NCBI RefSeq assembly: GCF_004342265.1
Contig: NZ_SMCS01000004.1
Span: forward strand, 310,001-374,000
Source: Luteibacter rhizovicinus
GTDB taxonomy: Bacteria > Pseudomonadota > Gammaproteobacteria > Xanthomonadales > Rhodanobacteraceae
Reading direction: 5' to 3'
DNA length: 64,000 bases
Both the position numbers and the translations under genes were made by a program. Under the pieces are notes generated by a model. It made no database searches, was not told the DNA's origin, and saw only the letters and a program-made list of their open reading frames with translations. Positions 56,837 to 64,000 of the stretch are shown here, one piece after another (positions within the stretch are counted from its first letter, which is position 1; the number at the start of each line of letters is the position of its first letter).

Positions 56837-58060
56837 ATGCCTTTCAATATCGCACTCAGTGGCATCAGCGCGGCATCTTCCGATCTGGAAGTCACCGCCA
56901 ACAACATCGCCAACGTCAATACCACCGGCTTCAAGGGCTCGCGTGCCGAGTTTTCGCAGGTGTATTCGAGCGCAGGTCAGAACCTGTCGGCCAACTCGAT
57001 CGGTAACGGCGTGCGCCTGACCAATGTCGCCCAGCAGTTCACCGCGGGCAACCTCAATCAGACGGGTAACAATCTCGACTTCGGCATCGCGGGCAACGGC
57101 TTCTTCACGATGAAGGACGGCGCCGGCTATACCTACACGCGTGCCGGTGCATTTCAGCAGGACGACAACGGCTACATCGTCAATGCGATGGGACAGCGCC
57201 TTCAGGCCTACCCACCGGCGGCCAATGGCACATTCGATATGAGTACGCTGACCGATCTCAAGCTGCAGACGGGTCAGAGCCCGGCGAAGGCGACGACCAG
57301 CGTCGGCCTGCTGGCTAATCTGCCGGGCGATGCCAAGGTTCCGACGGTTACTCCGTTCAGCAAGGACGACGCGAACAGTTACAACAACGCGACGCCGTTC
57401 ACTGCGTACGATTCGCTCGGCGCCACGCACAGCGGCATGGTCTATTACGTCAAGGACGCTGCCAGCAACGTGTGGAATGCCCACATGGTGATCGACGGCA
57501 CAGAAGCGGGCACGCCCCAGCAGATGGCCTTCACCACGGGCGGCGCACTGACGACGCCAGCCAACGGCAAGCTGAACTTTGGCGCGGTCTCGCCCAATCC
57601 CGGTGCGAATCCGCTGAACATCTCGATCGACGTAACGAAGATGACGCAGTACGGCAGCACGTTCTCTACGTCGGCGACCACCAACGACGGCTATGCCGCC
57701 GGCAAGTTCTCGCAGTTCGATGTGAGCAAGGACGGCATCGTGTCGGCGCAGTACAACAATGGCCAGTCGACGGTTGTCGGTCAGATTGCGTTGGCGACGT
57801 TCGCCAACAATCAGGGTCTGCGTCAGCTCAACAACACCGATTGGGCGGAGTCCTCCGATTCCGGTCAGCCGATTCGTGGCGTGGGTAACAGCGGCGACGT
57901 CGGTGCCGTGCAGTCCGGTCAGCTGGAAGCGTCGAATACGGCCGATCTCACGGCCCAGCTGGTGAACATGATCAAGGCGCAGCGCAATTACCAGGCAAAC
58001 GCCCAGGTCATCTCGACCGACGACAAGCTGACCCAGACCATCATCAATATCCGTAACTAA
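56837..58060 (+). CDS. flgE: Flagellar hook protein FlgE
   Basis: 407 residues. N-terminal FNIALSGISAASSDLEVTANNIANVNTTGFKGSRAEF is the hook family signature; central variable domain (about 120-300) and C-terminal ANTADLTAQLVNMIKAQRNYQANAQVISTDDKL. Hook subunit; no internal stop or unusual codon use. Confidence 0.95.
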   Translation: MPFNIALSGISAASSDLEVTANNIANVNTTGFKGSRAEFSQVYSSAGQNLSANSIGNGVRLTNVAQQFTAGNLNQTGNNLDFGIAGNGFFTMKDGAGYTYTRAGAFQQDDNGYIVNAMGQRLQAYPPAANGTFDMSTLTDLKLQTGQSPAKATTSVGLLANLPGDAKVPTVTPFSKDDANSYNNATPFTAYDSLGATHSGMVYYVKDAASNVWNAHMVIDGTEAGTPQQMAFTTGGALTTPANGKLNFGAVSPNPGANPLNISIDVTKMTQYGSTFSTSATTNDGYAAGKFSQFDVSKDGIVSAQYNNGQSTVVGQIALATFANNQGLRQLNNTDWAESSDSGQPIRGVGNSGDVGAVQSGQLEASNTADLTAQLVNMIKAQRNYQANAQVISTDDKLTQTIINIRN

Positions 58061-58128
58061 GGTCGGCGCATGCGCGGGTGACGGCTTCGCCGTTTCCCGC
58101 GCGCATCGCAAGCCCGAGGAAGATCGCC

Positions 58129-58869
58129 ATGGACCGTTCCGTATATGTCGCGATGACCGGCGCCACGCAGATCATGCGTGCGCAGTCGGAAGTGGCACAC
58201 AATCTCGCCAATGCCAGCACCACCGGTTTCAAGGCGGAGCTTTCGGCGTTCAAGAGCATACCGATCCAGGGCGAGGGCGCGCAGACCCGTATCAACAGCG
58301 TCGCCAATGGCAACGGCTGGGACATGAGCGCGGGCCAGCAGCAGACCACGGGCAACGATCTGGATGTTTCGGTTCAGGGCCAGGGCTGGATCGCGGTGCA
58401 GTCCGCCGATGGCACCGAAGGTTATACGCGTGCAGGCAATCTGCGCATGGATGCCGACGGATTGTTGACGGACTCGCGCGGCAATACCGTTCTCGGCGGC
58501 GGTGGACCGATCACGATTCCCCAGGCGGCCAACGTCAGGATCGGATCGGACGGCACGATTTCGGTCGTACCGCAGGGGCAGGGTCCGAATACCGTCACGA
58601 CGATAGACCGGCTCAAGCTGGTCAACCCCGGCAACGACCAGCTCCAGTTGGGCGGCGACGGTCTTATGCACCTGAAAGACGGCAGCCAGGCGCAGGCCGA
58701 TCCGGACGTGCGAGTGGTCCAGGGCACGCTGGAGTCGAGCAACGTCAATCCTTCCGATGTGCTCGTGAAAATGATTTCTCTGTCGCGCGAATTCGAAATG
58801 CAGGTGCGATCGATCAAGGCAGCCGACGAAAACGCTCAGTCGGCATCCAAATTGCTACAGATCGGGTAA
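58129..58869 (+). CDS. flgF: Flagellar basal body rod protein FlgF
   Basis: 246 residues from the ATG at 58129, preceded by CGAGGA. N-terminal RSVYVAMTGATQIMRAQSEVAHNLANASTTGFKAEL and C-terminal ESSNVNPSDVLVKMISLSREFEMQVRSIKAADENAQ. Rod protein. An upstream in-frame ATG at 58078 has no ribosome site. Confidence 0.95.
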   Translation: MDRSVYVAMTGATQIMRAQSEVAHNLANASTTGFKAELSAFKSIPIQGEGAQTRINSVANGNGWDMSAGQQQTTGNDLDVSVQGQGWIAVQSADGTEGYTRAGNLRMDADGLLTDSRGNTVLGGGGPITIPQAANVRIGSDGTISVVPQGQGPNTVTTIDRLKLVNPGNDQLQLGGDGLMHLKDGSQAQADPDVRVVQGTLESSNVNPSDVLVKMISLSREFEMQVRSIKAADENAQSASKLLQIG

Positions 58870-58930
58870 GCGGCGGAAAAGACGCCACACCGCCAAAGAT
58901 ATGACGCGCGAGAGCGCAGGAGACCCAACC

Positions 58931-59716
58931 ATGTTTACGTCACTCTGGATCGCCAAGACTGGCCTCGATGCGCAGCAGACGCGCATGGACGTCGTCTCGA
59001 ACAACCTGGCCAATACCAATACCACGGGTTTCAAGCGCGCCCGCGCGGAGTTCGAGGATCTGGCTTACCAGAATCGTGGGCAGGCCGGCGGTCAGACCAC
59101 CGAACAGAATCTCTCGCCCACCGGCCTCATGCTCGGTACCGGTGTGCGTGTCGTCGGTACACAGAAGATGTTCAATCAGGGCGGCGTCACCCAGACGGAC
59201 AATCCGCTGGACGTTCGCATTGAGGGCCGGGGCTTCCTGCAGGTCACGATGCCGGACGGCACCGTCGGTTATACCCGCGACGGTTCGCTGAAGCGCGATC
59301 AGGACGGTCAGCTGGTTACGTCGGACGGCTATCCGCTGGAACCGGCCGTCACCATTCCGACCAATGCATCCAGCGTCACGATCGGAACGGACGGCACGGT
59401 CAGCGTGGTTGCGGCAGGTACGACCGGTAGCCAGCAGGTCGGCACGATCCAGCTCGCCGATTTCGTCAACCCCGCGGGTCTTCAGCCGCGCGGCGAGAAC
59501 CTTTACCTGGAAACGGCCGCGAGCGGCGCGCCGCAAACGGGCACAGCAGGCCTGAACGGTCTGGGCACGATCAACCAGAACACCCTCGAAGCATCGAACG
59601 TCAACGTCGTCGAGGAAATGGTCAACATGATCGAAACGCAGCGCGCGTACGAAATGAACTCGAAGGCGATTTCCGCGTCCGACGCGATGCTCCAGACCAT
59701 CACCAACAAGACCTGA
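58931..59716 (+). CDS. flgG: Flagellar basal body rod protein FlgG
   Basis: 261 residues, distal rod. FTSLWIAKTGLDAQQTRMDVVSNNLANTNTTGFKRARAEFEDL opens it; EASNVNVVEEMVNMIETQRAYEMNSKAISASDAMLQTI closes it. Start at ATG 58931 rather than 58901 because of the family N-terminus. Confidence 0.96.
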   Translation: MFTSLWIAKTGLDAQQTRMDVVSNNLANTNTTGFKRARAEFEDLAYQNRGQAGGQTTEQNLSPTGLMLGTGVRVVGTQKMFNQGGVTQTDNPLDVRIEGRGFLQVTMPDGTVGYTRDGSLKRDQDGQLVTSDGYPLEPAVTIPTNASSVTIGTDGTVSVVAAGTTGSQQVGTIQLADFVNPAGLQPRGENLYLETAASGAPQTGTAGLNGLGTINQNTLEASNVNVVEEMVNMIETQRAYEMNSKAISASDAMLQTITNKT

Positions 59717-59724
59717 GACACGTC

Positions 59725-60405
59725 ATGAACCGCACTATCCTCCGTGCCCTGGCAGTCGCGCTCCCGTTCGGGATGCTCGCCGGCTGTGCCGTGGTTCCGC
59801 CGACGCCGATGCCGATGTATGCGCCGACCATGCCGGTCGATGCCGTGGCACCCGCGCAGGCGACCGGTTCGATCTACGCCGATTCCAATTCCATGGAGTT
59901 GTTTGCCGATCCACGCGCTCGCCGCGTCGGCGACATCCTCACGATTACGCTTGTCGAAAGCACGCAGGCAAGCAAGAAGGCCGCGACCAGTACCAATAAG
60001 AAGAACGGCAACAACATCACGTCGCCGACGGTCCTCGGCCAGTCGCTGAAATTCGGCGGCAAGGCGGCCAACAGCTCGCTGGCCAGCAATAACTCGTTCG
60101 CGGGCGACGGTTCCAGCAGCCAGAGCAATCAGCTGACCGGTCAGATCACCGTGACGGTCGCGCGGCGCCTTTCCAACGGCGCGCTCGTCGTGCAGGGCGA
60201 GAAGTGGCTGACCATCAATCAGGGGCAGGAACTGGTTCGCATCTCCGGCATCGTTCGCCCGCAGGATATTTCCTCCGACAACATCGTACCGTCGACGCGA
60301 GTCGCCGACGCGCGTATCGACTATATGGGCAAGGGCACGCTCGCCGACGCGAATACGCGCGGTTGGCTTTCGCGTTTCTTCGATTCCAAGTGGATGCCCT
60401 TCTGA
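59725..60405 (+). CDS. flgH: Flagellar L-ring lipoprotein FlgH
   Basis: 226 residues, outer-membrane L-ring. Lipobox MLAGC (Cys near residue 22) after a hydrophobic leader; conserved [72 protein letters not shown] and a C-terminal [14 protein letters not shown]. Its stop overlaps the flgI ATG as TGATG. Confidence 0.96.
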   Translation: MNRTILRALAVALPFGMLAGCAVVPPTPMPMYAPTMPVDAVAPAQATGSIYADSNSMELFADPRARRVGDILTITLVESTQASKKAATSTNKKNGNNITSPTVLGQSLKFGGKAANSSLASNNSFAGDGSSSQSNQLTGQITVTVARRLSNGALVVQGEKWLTINQGQELVRISGIVRPQDISSDNIVPSTRVADARIDYMGKGTLADANTRGWLSRFFDSKWMPF

Positions 60406-61583
60406 TGAACATGCCCCATAACGTTTCGCCGTTTTCTGCAGGAGCGCGCTTGAGCGCGATCCTGCAAGCGCGGTTTGCTATGTTCTTGCGGGCGCTGGTC
60501 GTTGTGTTCGCCCTCGGGGCTTTCGCTCCGGCGCACGCCGACCGCATCCGCGATCTCGCGCAGGTGGGCGGCGTCCGCAGCAACCAGTTGATCGGTTACG
60601 GACTGGTCGTTGGCCTCGATGGCAGCGGCGACCAGACCAGCCAGGCGCCGTTCACCACGCAGAGCCTGGAGAACATGCTCCAGCAGTTCGGCGTCACCGT
60701 TCCCGCGAATGTGCGACCGCAGTTGAAGAACGCCGCCGCCGTGACCATCACGGCGGAGATTCCGCCATTCGCCAAGCCGGGCCAGCGTATCGATGTCACG
60801 GTCGCCTCTATCGGCAACGCCAAGAGCATTCGTGGTGGCGAACTTCTGCTTTCGCCGCTGAAGGGAGCGGATGGCAATGTCTACGCCATCGCCCAGGGCA
60901 GCGTCGTCGTCGGCGGCGTGAGCGCACAAGGCAAAAGCGGCTCCAGCGTACAAGTGAATATTTCCGCCAGCGGCCGTATTCCGGGTGGTGCAAGTATCGA
61001 ACGCAGTGTCGCGACGTCTTTCGATAAAGGCGGCGATCTCATGCTCAATCTCAATACCGCCGACTTCACGACAGCGGCACGCGTCGCCGAAGCCGTGAAC
61101 CGCAGCTTTGGCGCGGGCACCGCCAATGCCATCGATTCGGGTTCGGTCGCCGTGCGCGCACCGATGGATCCGGCGCAGCGCGTATCGTGGCTGTCGACGA
61201 TCCAGGGCCTTGAGGTGAATCCCGGCGATGCGCCGGCGCGCGTCGTCGTCAATTCGCGCACGGGTACCGTTGTGATCGGTTCGGACGTGAAGGTCGGCGC
61301 TGCCGCGGTGGCGCACGGTTCCATCCAGGTCACGATCAGCGAACAGCCGCTGGTGAGTCAGCCGGGCGCATTCAGTCGCGGCGGTCAGACGGCCATCGTG
61401 CCGAGCAGCAATGTTTCGGTCAGCGAAGACGGCGGTCATATGTTCAAGTTCGGCCCCGGCGCCAGCCTCGATGCCATCGTACGCGCCGTGAATCAGGTGG
61501 GCGCATCGCCGAGCGATCTGGTTTCCATTCTGCAGGCCCTGAAGGAATCGGGCGCGCTGCACGCGGAGCTGGTAGTCATCTGA
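60405..61583 (+). CDS. flgI: Flagellar P-ring protein FlgI
   Basis: P-ring subunit exported by Sec; mature sequence begins [33 protein letters not shown], with C-terminal [26 protein letters not shown]. Two starts: ATG 60405, coupled to flgH by TGATG (392 residues, a long 45-residue leader that reads through the REP-like hairpin), or ATG 60480, which gives a normal signal peptide ([18 protein letters not shown]) but lacks a ribosome site. I list the coupled start; either gives the same mature protein. Confidence 0.93.
   Translation: MNMPHNVSPFSAGARLSAILQARFAMFLRALVVVFALGAFAPAHADRIRDLAQVGGVRSNQLIGYGLVVGLDGSGDQTSQAPFTTQSLENMLQQFGVTVPANVRPQLKNAAAVTITAEIPPFAKPGQRIDVTVASIGNAKSIRGGELLLSPLKGADGNVYAIAQGSVVVGGVSAQGKSGSSVQVNISASGRIPGGASIERSVATSFDKGGDLMLNLNTADFTTAARVAEAVNRSFGAGTANAIDSGSVAVRAPMDPAQRVSWLSTIQGLEVNPGDAPARVVVNSRTGTVVIGSDVKVGAAAVAHGSIQVTISEQPLVSQPGAFSRGGQTAIVPSSNVSVSEDGGHMFKFGPGASLDAIVRAVNQVGASPSDLVSILQALKESGALHAELVVI
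60437..60466. repeat. REP-like hairpin in the flgI leader
   Basis: TGCAGGAGCGCGC, loop TTGA, GCGCGATCCTGCA: a 13-bp stem with one mismatch. The same core (GCAGGAGCGCGC) appears in the palindrome at 54119-54146. It lies within the first 25 codons of the coupled flgI frame and would sit in the mRNA between the flgH stop and the signal-peptide ATG. Confidence 0.7.
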
Positions 61584-62605
61584 TGGCGACGATGCTCGAC
61601 TCGCAGAAACTTGGCACGTACACGGACATGTCCGGGTTCGCCGGCCTGCGTTCGGCCGCGCAAAAGGACCGGCAATCCGCGTTGCCGGCTGTCGCCAAAC
61701 AGTTCGAGTCGATCTTTACCCAGATGATGCTGAAGTCCATGCGCGACGCCAGTTTCGGCGACGGCATGCTCGACAGCCAGGCCAGCAATACCTATCGCGA
61801 TATGTTCGACCATCAGTTGTCCGTCACCCTGTCGCAAGGCAAGGGCATGGGCATCGCCGATATGCTCATCCGGCAGTTGGGCGGCAACGCTTCGACCACT
61901 TCCACGGACGGTACATCCAGCGACAATCCTCTTGGCGTACTTGCTTCGGCGGGCGTCGCCGGATCGACGGACCAGAGCGGCGGTATTTCGTCGCCGTCGG
62001 ATGCGGAAAGCGGCCTGATGAGCGACCTGCAGCGGTTGCTCGGCAAAACGGCGAAGGCCGCGTCCGACGGTGCGCAGTCCGTGGCCGGGGCCGTGACCCG
62101 TTTTGCTCCGTCCAGTCCCGAGGAATTCGTCCAGGCACTGGCGCCGCATGCCATCGAAGCGGCGAAGAAGCTCGGTGTGTCCGTTCGCGCACTGCTCGCC
62201 CAGGCCGCGCTCGAAACCGGCTGGGGCAAACACATGCCCGCGCAGGGCGGGTCGACCAGCTTCAACCTGTTCGGCATCAAGGCGGGTAGCAGCTGGGACG
62301 GTAAGCGCGTCAATGTGCCGACGCTGGAATACGAAAATGGCGTGGCGGTCCGTAAGAAGGACAGCTTCCGTGCCTATGGGTCGCCCTCCGACTCCTTCAA
62401 GGATTATGCCGACCTGGTCGCCAGCAGCCCCCGCTACGCCAAGGCGGTCGGACGCGGCGACGATGTCAAAGGTTTTGCAAAGGCGCTGAGCGAAGGCGGT
62501 TATGCCACCGACCCCAGCTACGCGCAGAAAGTCGCCGATATCGCCAATGGCCCTGTGATGAAGCAGGCGCTGGCCGCGCTAAAGAATCTGGCAAATCTTC
62601 CGTAA
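61583..62605 (+). CDS. flgJ: Flagellar rod cap / peptidoglycan hydrolase FlgJ
   Basis: 340 residues. N-terminal rod-binding domain (about 25-105; LPAVAKQFESIFTQMMLKSMRDASFGDGMLDS, YRDMFDHQLSVTLSQGKGMGIADML) and a C-terminal glucosaminidase domain (about 175-340; ALLAQAALETGWGKHMP with the catalytic Glu). Opens the peptidoglycan for rod passage. TGATG overlap with flgI. Confidence 0.95.
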   Translation: MATMLDSQKLGTYTDMSGFAGLRSAAQKDRQSALPAVAKQFESIFTQMMLKSMRDASFGDGMLDSQASNTYRDMFDHQLSVTLSQGKGMGIADMLIRQLGGNASTTSTDGTSSDNPLGVLASAGVAGSTDQSGGISSPSDAESGLMSDLQRLLGKTAKAASDGAQSVAGAVTRFAPSSPEEFVQALAPHAIEAAKKLGVSVRALLAQAALETGWGKHMPAQGGSTSFNLFGIKAGSSWDGKRVNVPTLEYENGVAVRKKDSFRAYGSPSDSFKDYADLVASSPRYAKAVGRGDDVKGFAKALSEGGYATDPSYAQKVADIANGPVMKQALAALKNLANLP

Positions 62606-62629
62606 CAGCAATAGATAAGGAAACCGATC

Positions 62630-64000
62630 ATGGCCGATCTGCTCTCAACTGGTGTGTCCGGACTGCTCGCCTCTCAGGTAGGCCTGAGCACGATCGGTCA
62701 CAACATCAGTAACCAGAACACGGTCGGTTATACCCGGCAGACGACGACGTTCAACGCCCGGAACTCCTCATACGAGGGGAGGTACTACGTGGGCCAGGGC
62801 GTGGATGCGGTCAGCGTCCAGCGTTCTTACAGCCAGTATCTGACGACCTCGGTATGGAATGCGACGGCCGGGCAGAGCCGGGCCACCACGTTCTCCCAGC
62901 TCACCGGCAGTCTCAACAACCAGCTCAGTGGCTCCTCGAATCTGCAGACCGCCCTCGATGGCTTCTTCAGCTCGGTCAGCAGCGTGGCCAATGCGCCGAC
63001 GGATACCGCCAGCCGGCAGGCGCTGCTGGGCAAGGCGACATCCCTGGTGTCTTCGTATAAGTCGCTGGCAACGCAGTTCAATTCGCTCAATACCTCGGTC
63101 AACGACCAGATCAAAAGTTCGGTGGAAGCCGTCAATGGCCTGGCCCAGTCCATTGCCGATCTGAACCAGCAGATCCAGAAGGCATCCTACGGCGGTGCGG
63201 TACCCAACGATCTGCTCGACGCGCGCGACAACGCCATCGAGCAGCTATCCGGGTATGCGGGCGTCAGTGTCATCCAGCAGTCCGATCACACGGTCAACGT
63301 ATCGATCGGCAGCGGCCAGACACTGGTCAACGGTTCTTCCGCGTTCAAACTCTCCACGGCGCAAAACCAGTACGACTCGTCGCGCCTGGAAATTCTGGGT
63401 CCTGGTGGCGGCAACCTGACGAACCAGATAGGCGACGGTACGCTGGGCGCGCTGGTCGACTTCCGTACCAACGTGCTCGACCCGGCGCGTAACCAGCTCG
63501 GTCGCGCGGCTATCGCGCTGACCAGTGCATTCAATGCGCAGAGTGCGCAGGGCATCGATCTGAATGGCGCCGCGGGTGGCGACTTCTTTTCGGTGAGCGG
63601 TCCCACCGTCCTGCCGAGCTCGAAAAATACGGGCACCGGCACTGCGGGTGCGACGGTGAGCGACGTTTCCAAGCTCACCGCATCCGACTACACCATGCGT
63701 TACGACGGTACCAACTGGGCGTTGACGACCACGGATGGCCGTTCCGTTCCTATGACGGGTACGGGTACGGCAGCCGATCCCTTCAAGGCGGACGGTCTTT
63801 CGATCACGGTGGGCGGTGCGGCCGCTGCCGGAGACAGTTTCGAGGTCATGCCGACGCGCAATGCCGCCGCGAGCATGTCCGTATTGATCAGCGATACGAA
63901 CAAGATCGCTGCGTCGGGTCCGCTTACCTCCACGGCGACCTCGGGGAATACGGGGGCTGCGAAGCTCGGTGGCCTGACCATCAGCGATGTCGCCAATCCG
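62630..64000 (+). CDS. flgK: Flagellar hook-associated protein 1 FlgK (3' end outside the window)
   Basis: 457 codons are present, no stop. N-terminal LLSTGVSGLLASQVGLSTIGHNISNQNTVGYTRQ is the HAP1 signature; VGQGVDAVSVQRSYSQYLTTSVWNATAGQS follows. AAGGAAA lies 7 nt before the ATG. Hook-filament junction; client of FlgN. The window ends in the variable central domain. Confidence 0.95.
   Translation, partial: MADLLSTGVSGLLASQVGLSTIGHNISNQNTVGYTRQTTTFNARNSSYEGRYYVGQGVDAVSVQRSYSQYLTTSVWNATAGQSRATTFSQLTGSLNNQLSGSSNLQTALDGFFSSVSSVANAPTDTASRQALLGKATSLVSSYKSLATQFNSLNTSVNDQIKSSVEAVNGLAQSIADLNQQIQKASYGGAVPNDLLDARDNAIEQLSGYAGVSVIQQSDHTVNVSIGSGQTLVNGSSAFKLSTAQNQYDSSRLEILGPGGGNLTNQIGDGTLGALVDFRTNVLDPARNQLGRAAIALTSAFNAQSAQGIDLNGAAGGDFFSVSGPTVLPSSKNTGTGTAGATVSDVSKLTASDYTMRYDGTNWALTTTDGRSVPMTGTGTAADPFKADGLSITVGGAAAAGDSFEVMPTRNAAASMSVLISDTNKIAASGPLTSTATSGNTGAAKLGGLTISDVANP

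Noticed and set aside
55664..58111. 815-residue open frame antisense to flgCDE
   Set aside because: Covers four well-defined flagellar genes on the plus strand; no evidence of translation.
62580..62606. Possible sigma-28 promoter upstream of flgK (TAAAGAAT, 11 nt, TCCGTAAC)
   Set aside because: The -10 matches the consensus at only about half the positions and lies at the flgJ 3' end; noted but too weak to call.

Overview
The window is chromosomal DNA of a GC-rich gammaproteobacterium, most likely a xanthomonad of the Rhodanobacteraceae (Luteibacter/Dyella/Rhodanobacter type). I infer this from gene content and order: kdsD-kdsC-lptC-lptA-lptB-rpoN-hpf-hprK-rapZ; ibaG-murA; purN-purM facing a DUF2066 gene, an AI-2E-type permease gene and hda; and a flgBCDEFGHIJK operon with sigma-54 and sigma-28 promoters. 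No phage, integrase, IS transposase, CRISPR array or defence island is visible. No database search was possible.

Layout. 1-7 kb, minus strand: lipopolysaccharide (Kdo synthesis and Lpt export), sigma-54, ribosome hibernation and PTS-regulatory genes. 7.1-14.5 kb: ibaG-murA, a DUF3108 gene bracketed by two long REPIN-like inverted repeats, purN-purM, then DUF2066, permease and hda genes. 14.5-24.8 kb: a secreted phosphoesterase, suhB, trmJ, exoD, a complete FecI/FecR/FecA-type iron signalling set, a VirK/YbjX-like gene and a CorC/HlyC-type CBS membrane protein. 24.9-35.2 kb: a DUF47-Pit phosphate pair, an alkyltransferase-like gene, recQ, a Kef/YbaL antiporter, a GH15 enzyme and zwf with a histone-H1-like tail. 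35.3-40.1 kb is the least conserved stretch: small unknown genes, a Mo-cofactor-fold periplasmic protein, a Sel1-repeat protein, a LytTR regulator remnant and a PD40 beta-propeller. 40.1-49.8 kb is housekeeping: tRNA-Phe with promoter and terminator, yggX, mutY, asmA-like, ftsY, rsmD, coaD, ferredoxin, ggt, MBL-fold and TMEM43-like genes. 49.8-64 kb: flagellar and chemotaxis genes.

How the flagellar genes fit together. The flgB operon and the leftward receptor-flgA operon each carry a good -24/-12 (sigma-54) promoter. flgM and cheV each carry a -35/-10 of the FliA (sigma-28) class with the correct 11-nt spacer. rpoN itself is at 1.8-3.3 kb. This matches a sigma-54 then sigma-28 cascade: RpoN turns on hook and basal-body genes, and FliA feeds back on its own anti-sigma factor FlgM and on cheV.

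Most notable: the REPIN-like pair, one copy of which supplies the purN stop codon; further REP-like hairpins at recQ-kef, in the flgH/flgI junction, and a 28-bp perfect palindrome beside the cheV promoter; and the Lys/Ala-rich tail on glucose-6-phosphate dehydrogenase. I did not find a clearly new multi-gene system. The best places to look for unknown biology are the REPIN family and the small unknown genes at 35.3-36.4 kb.
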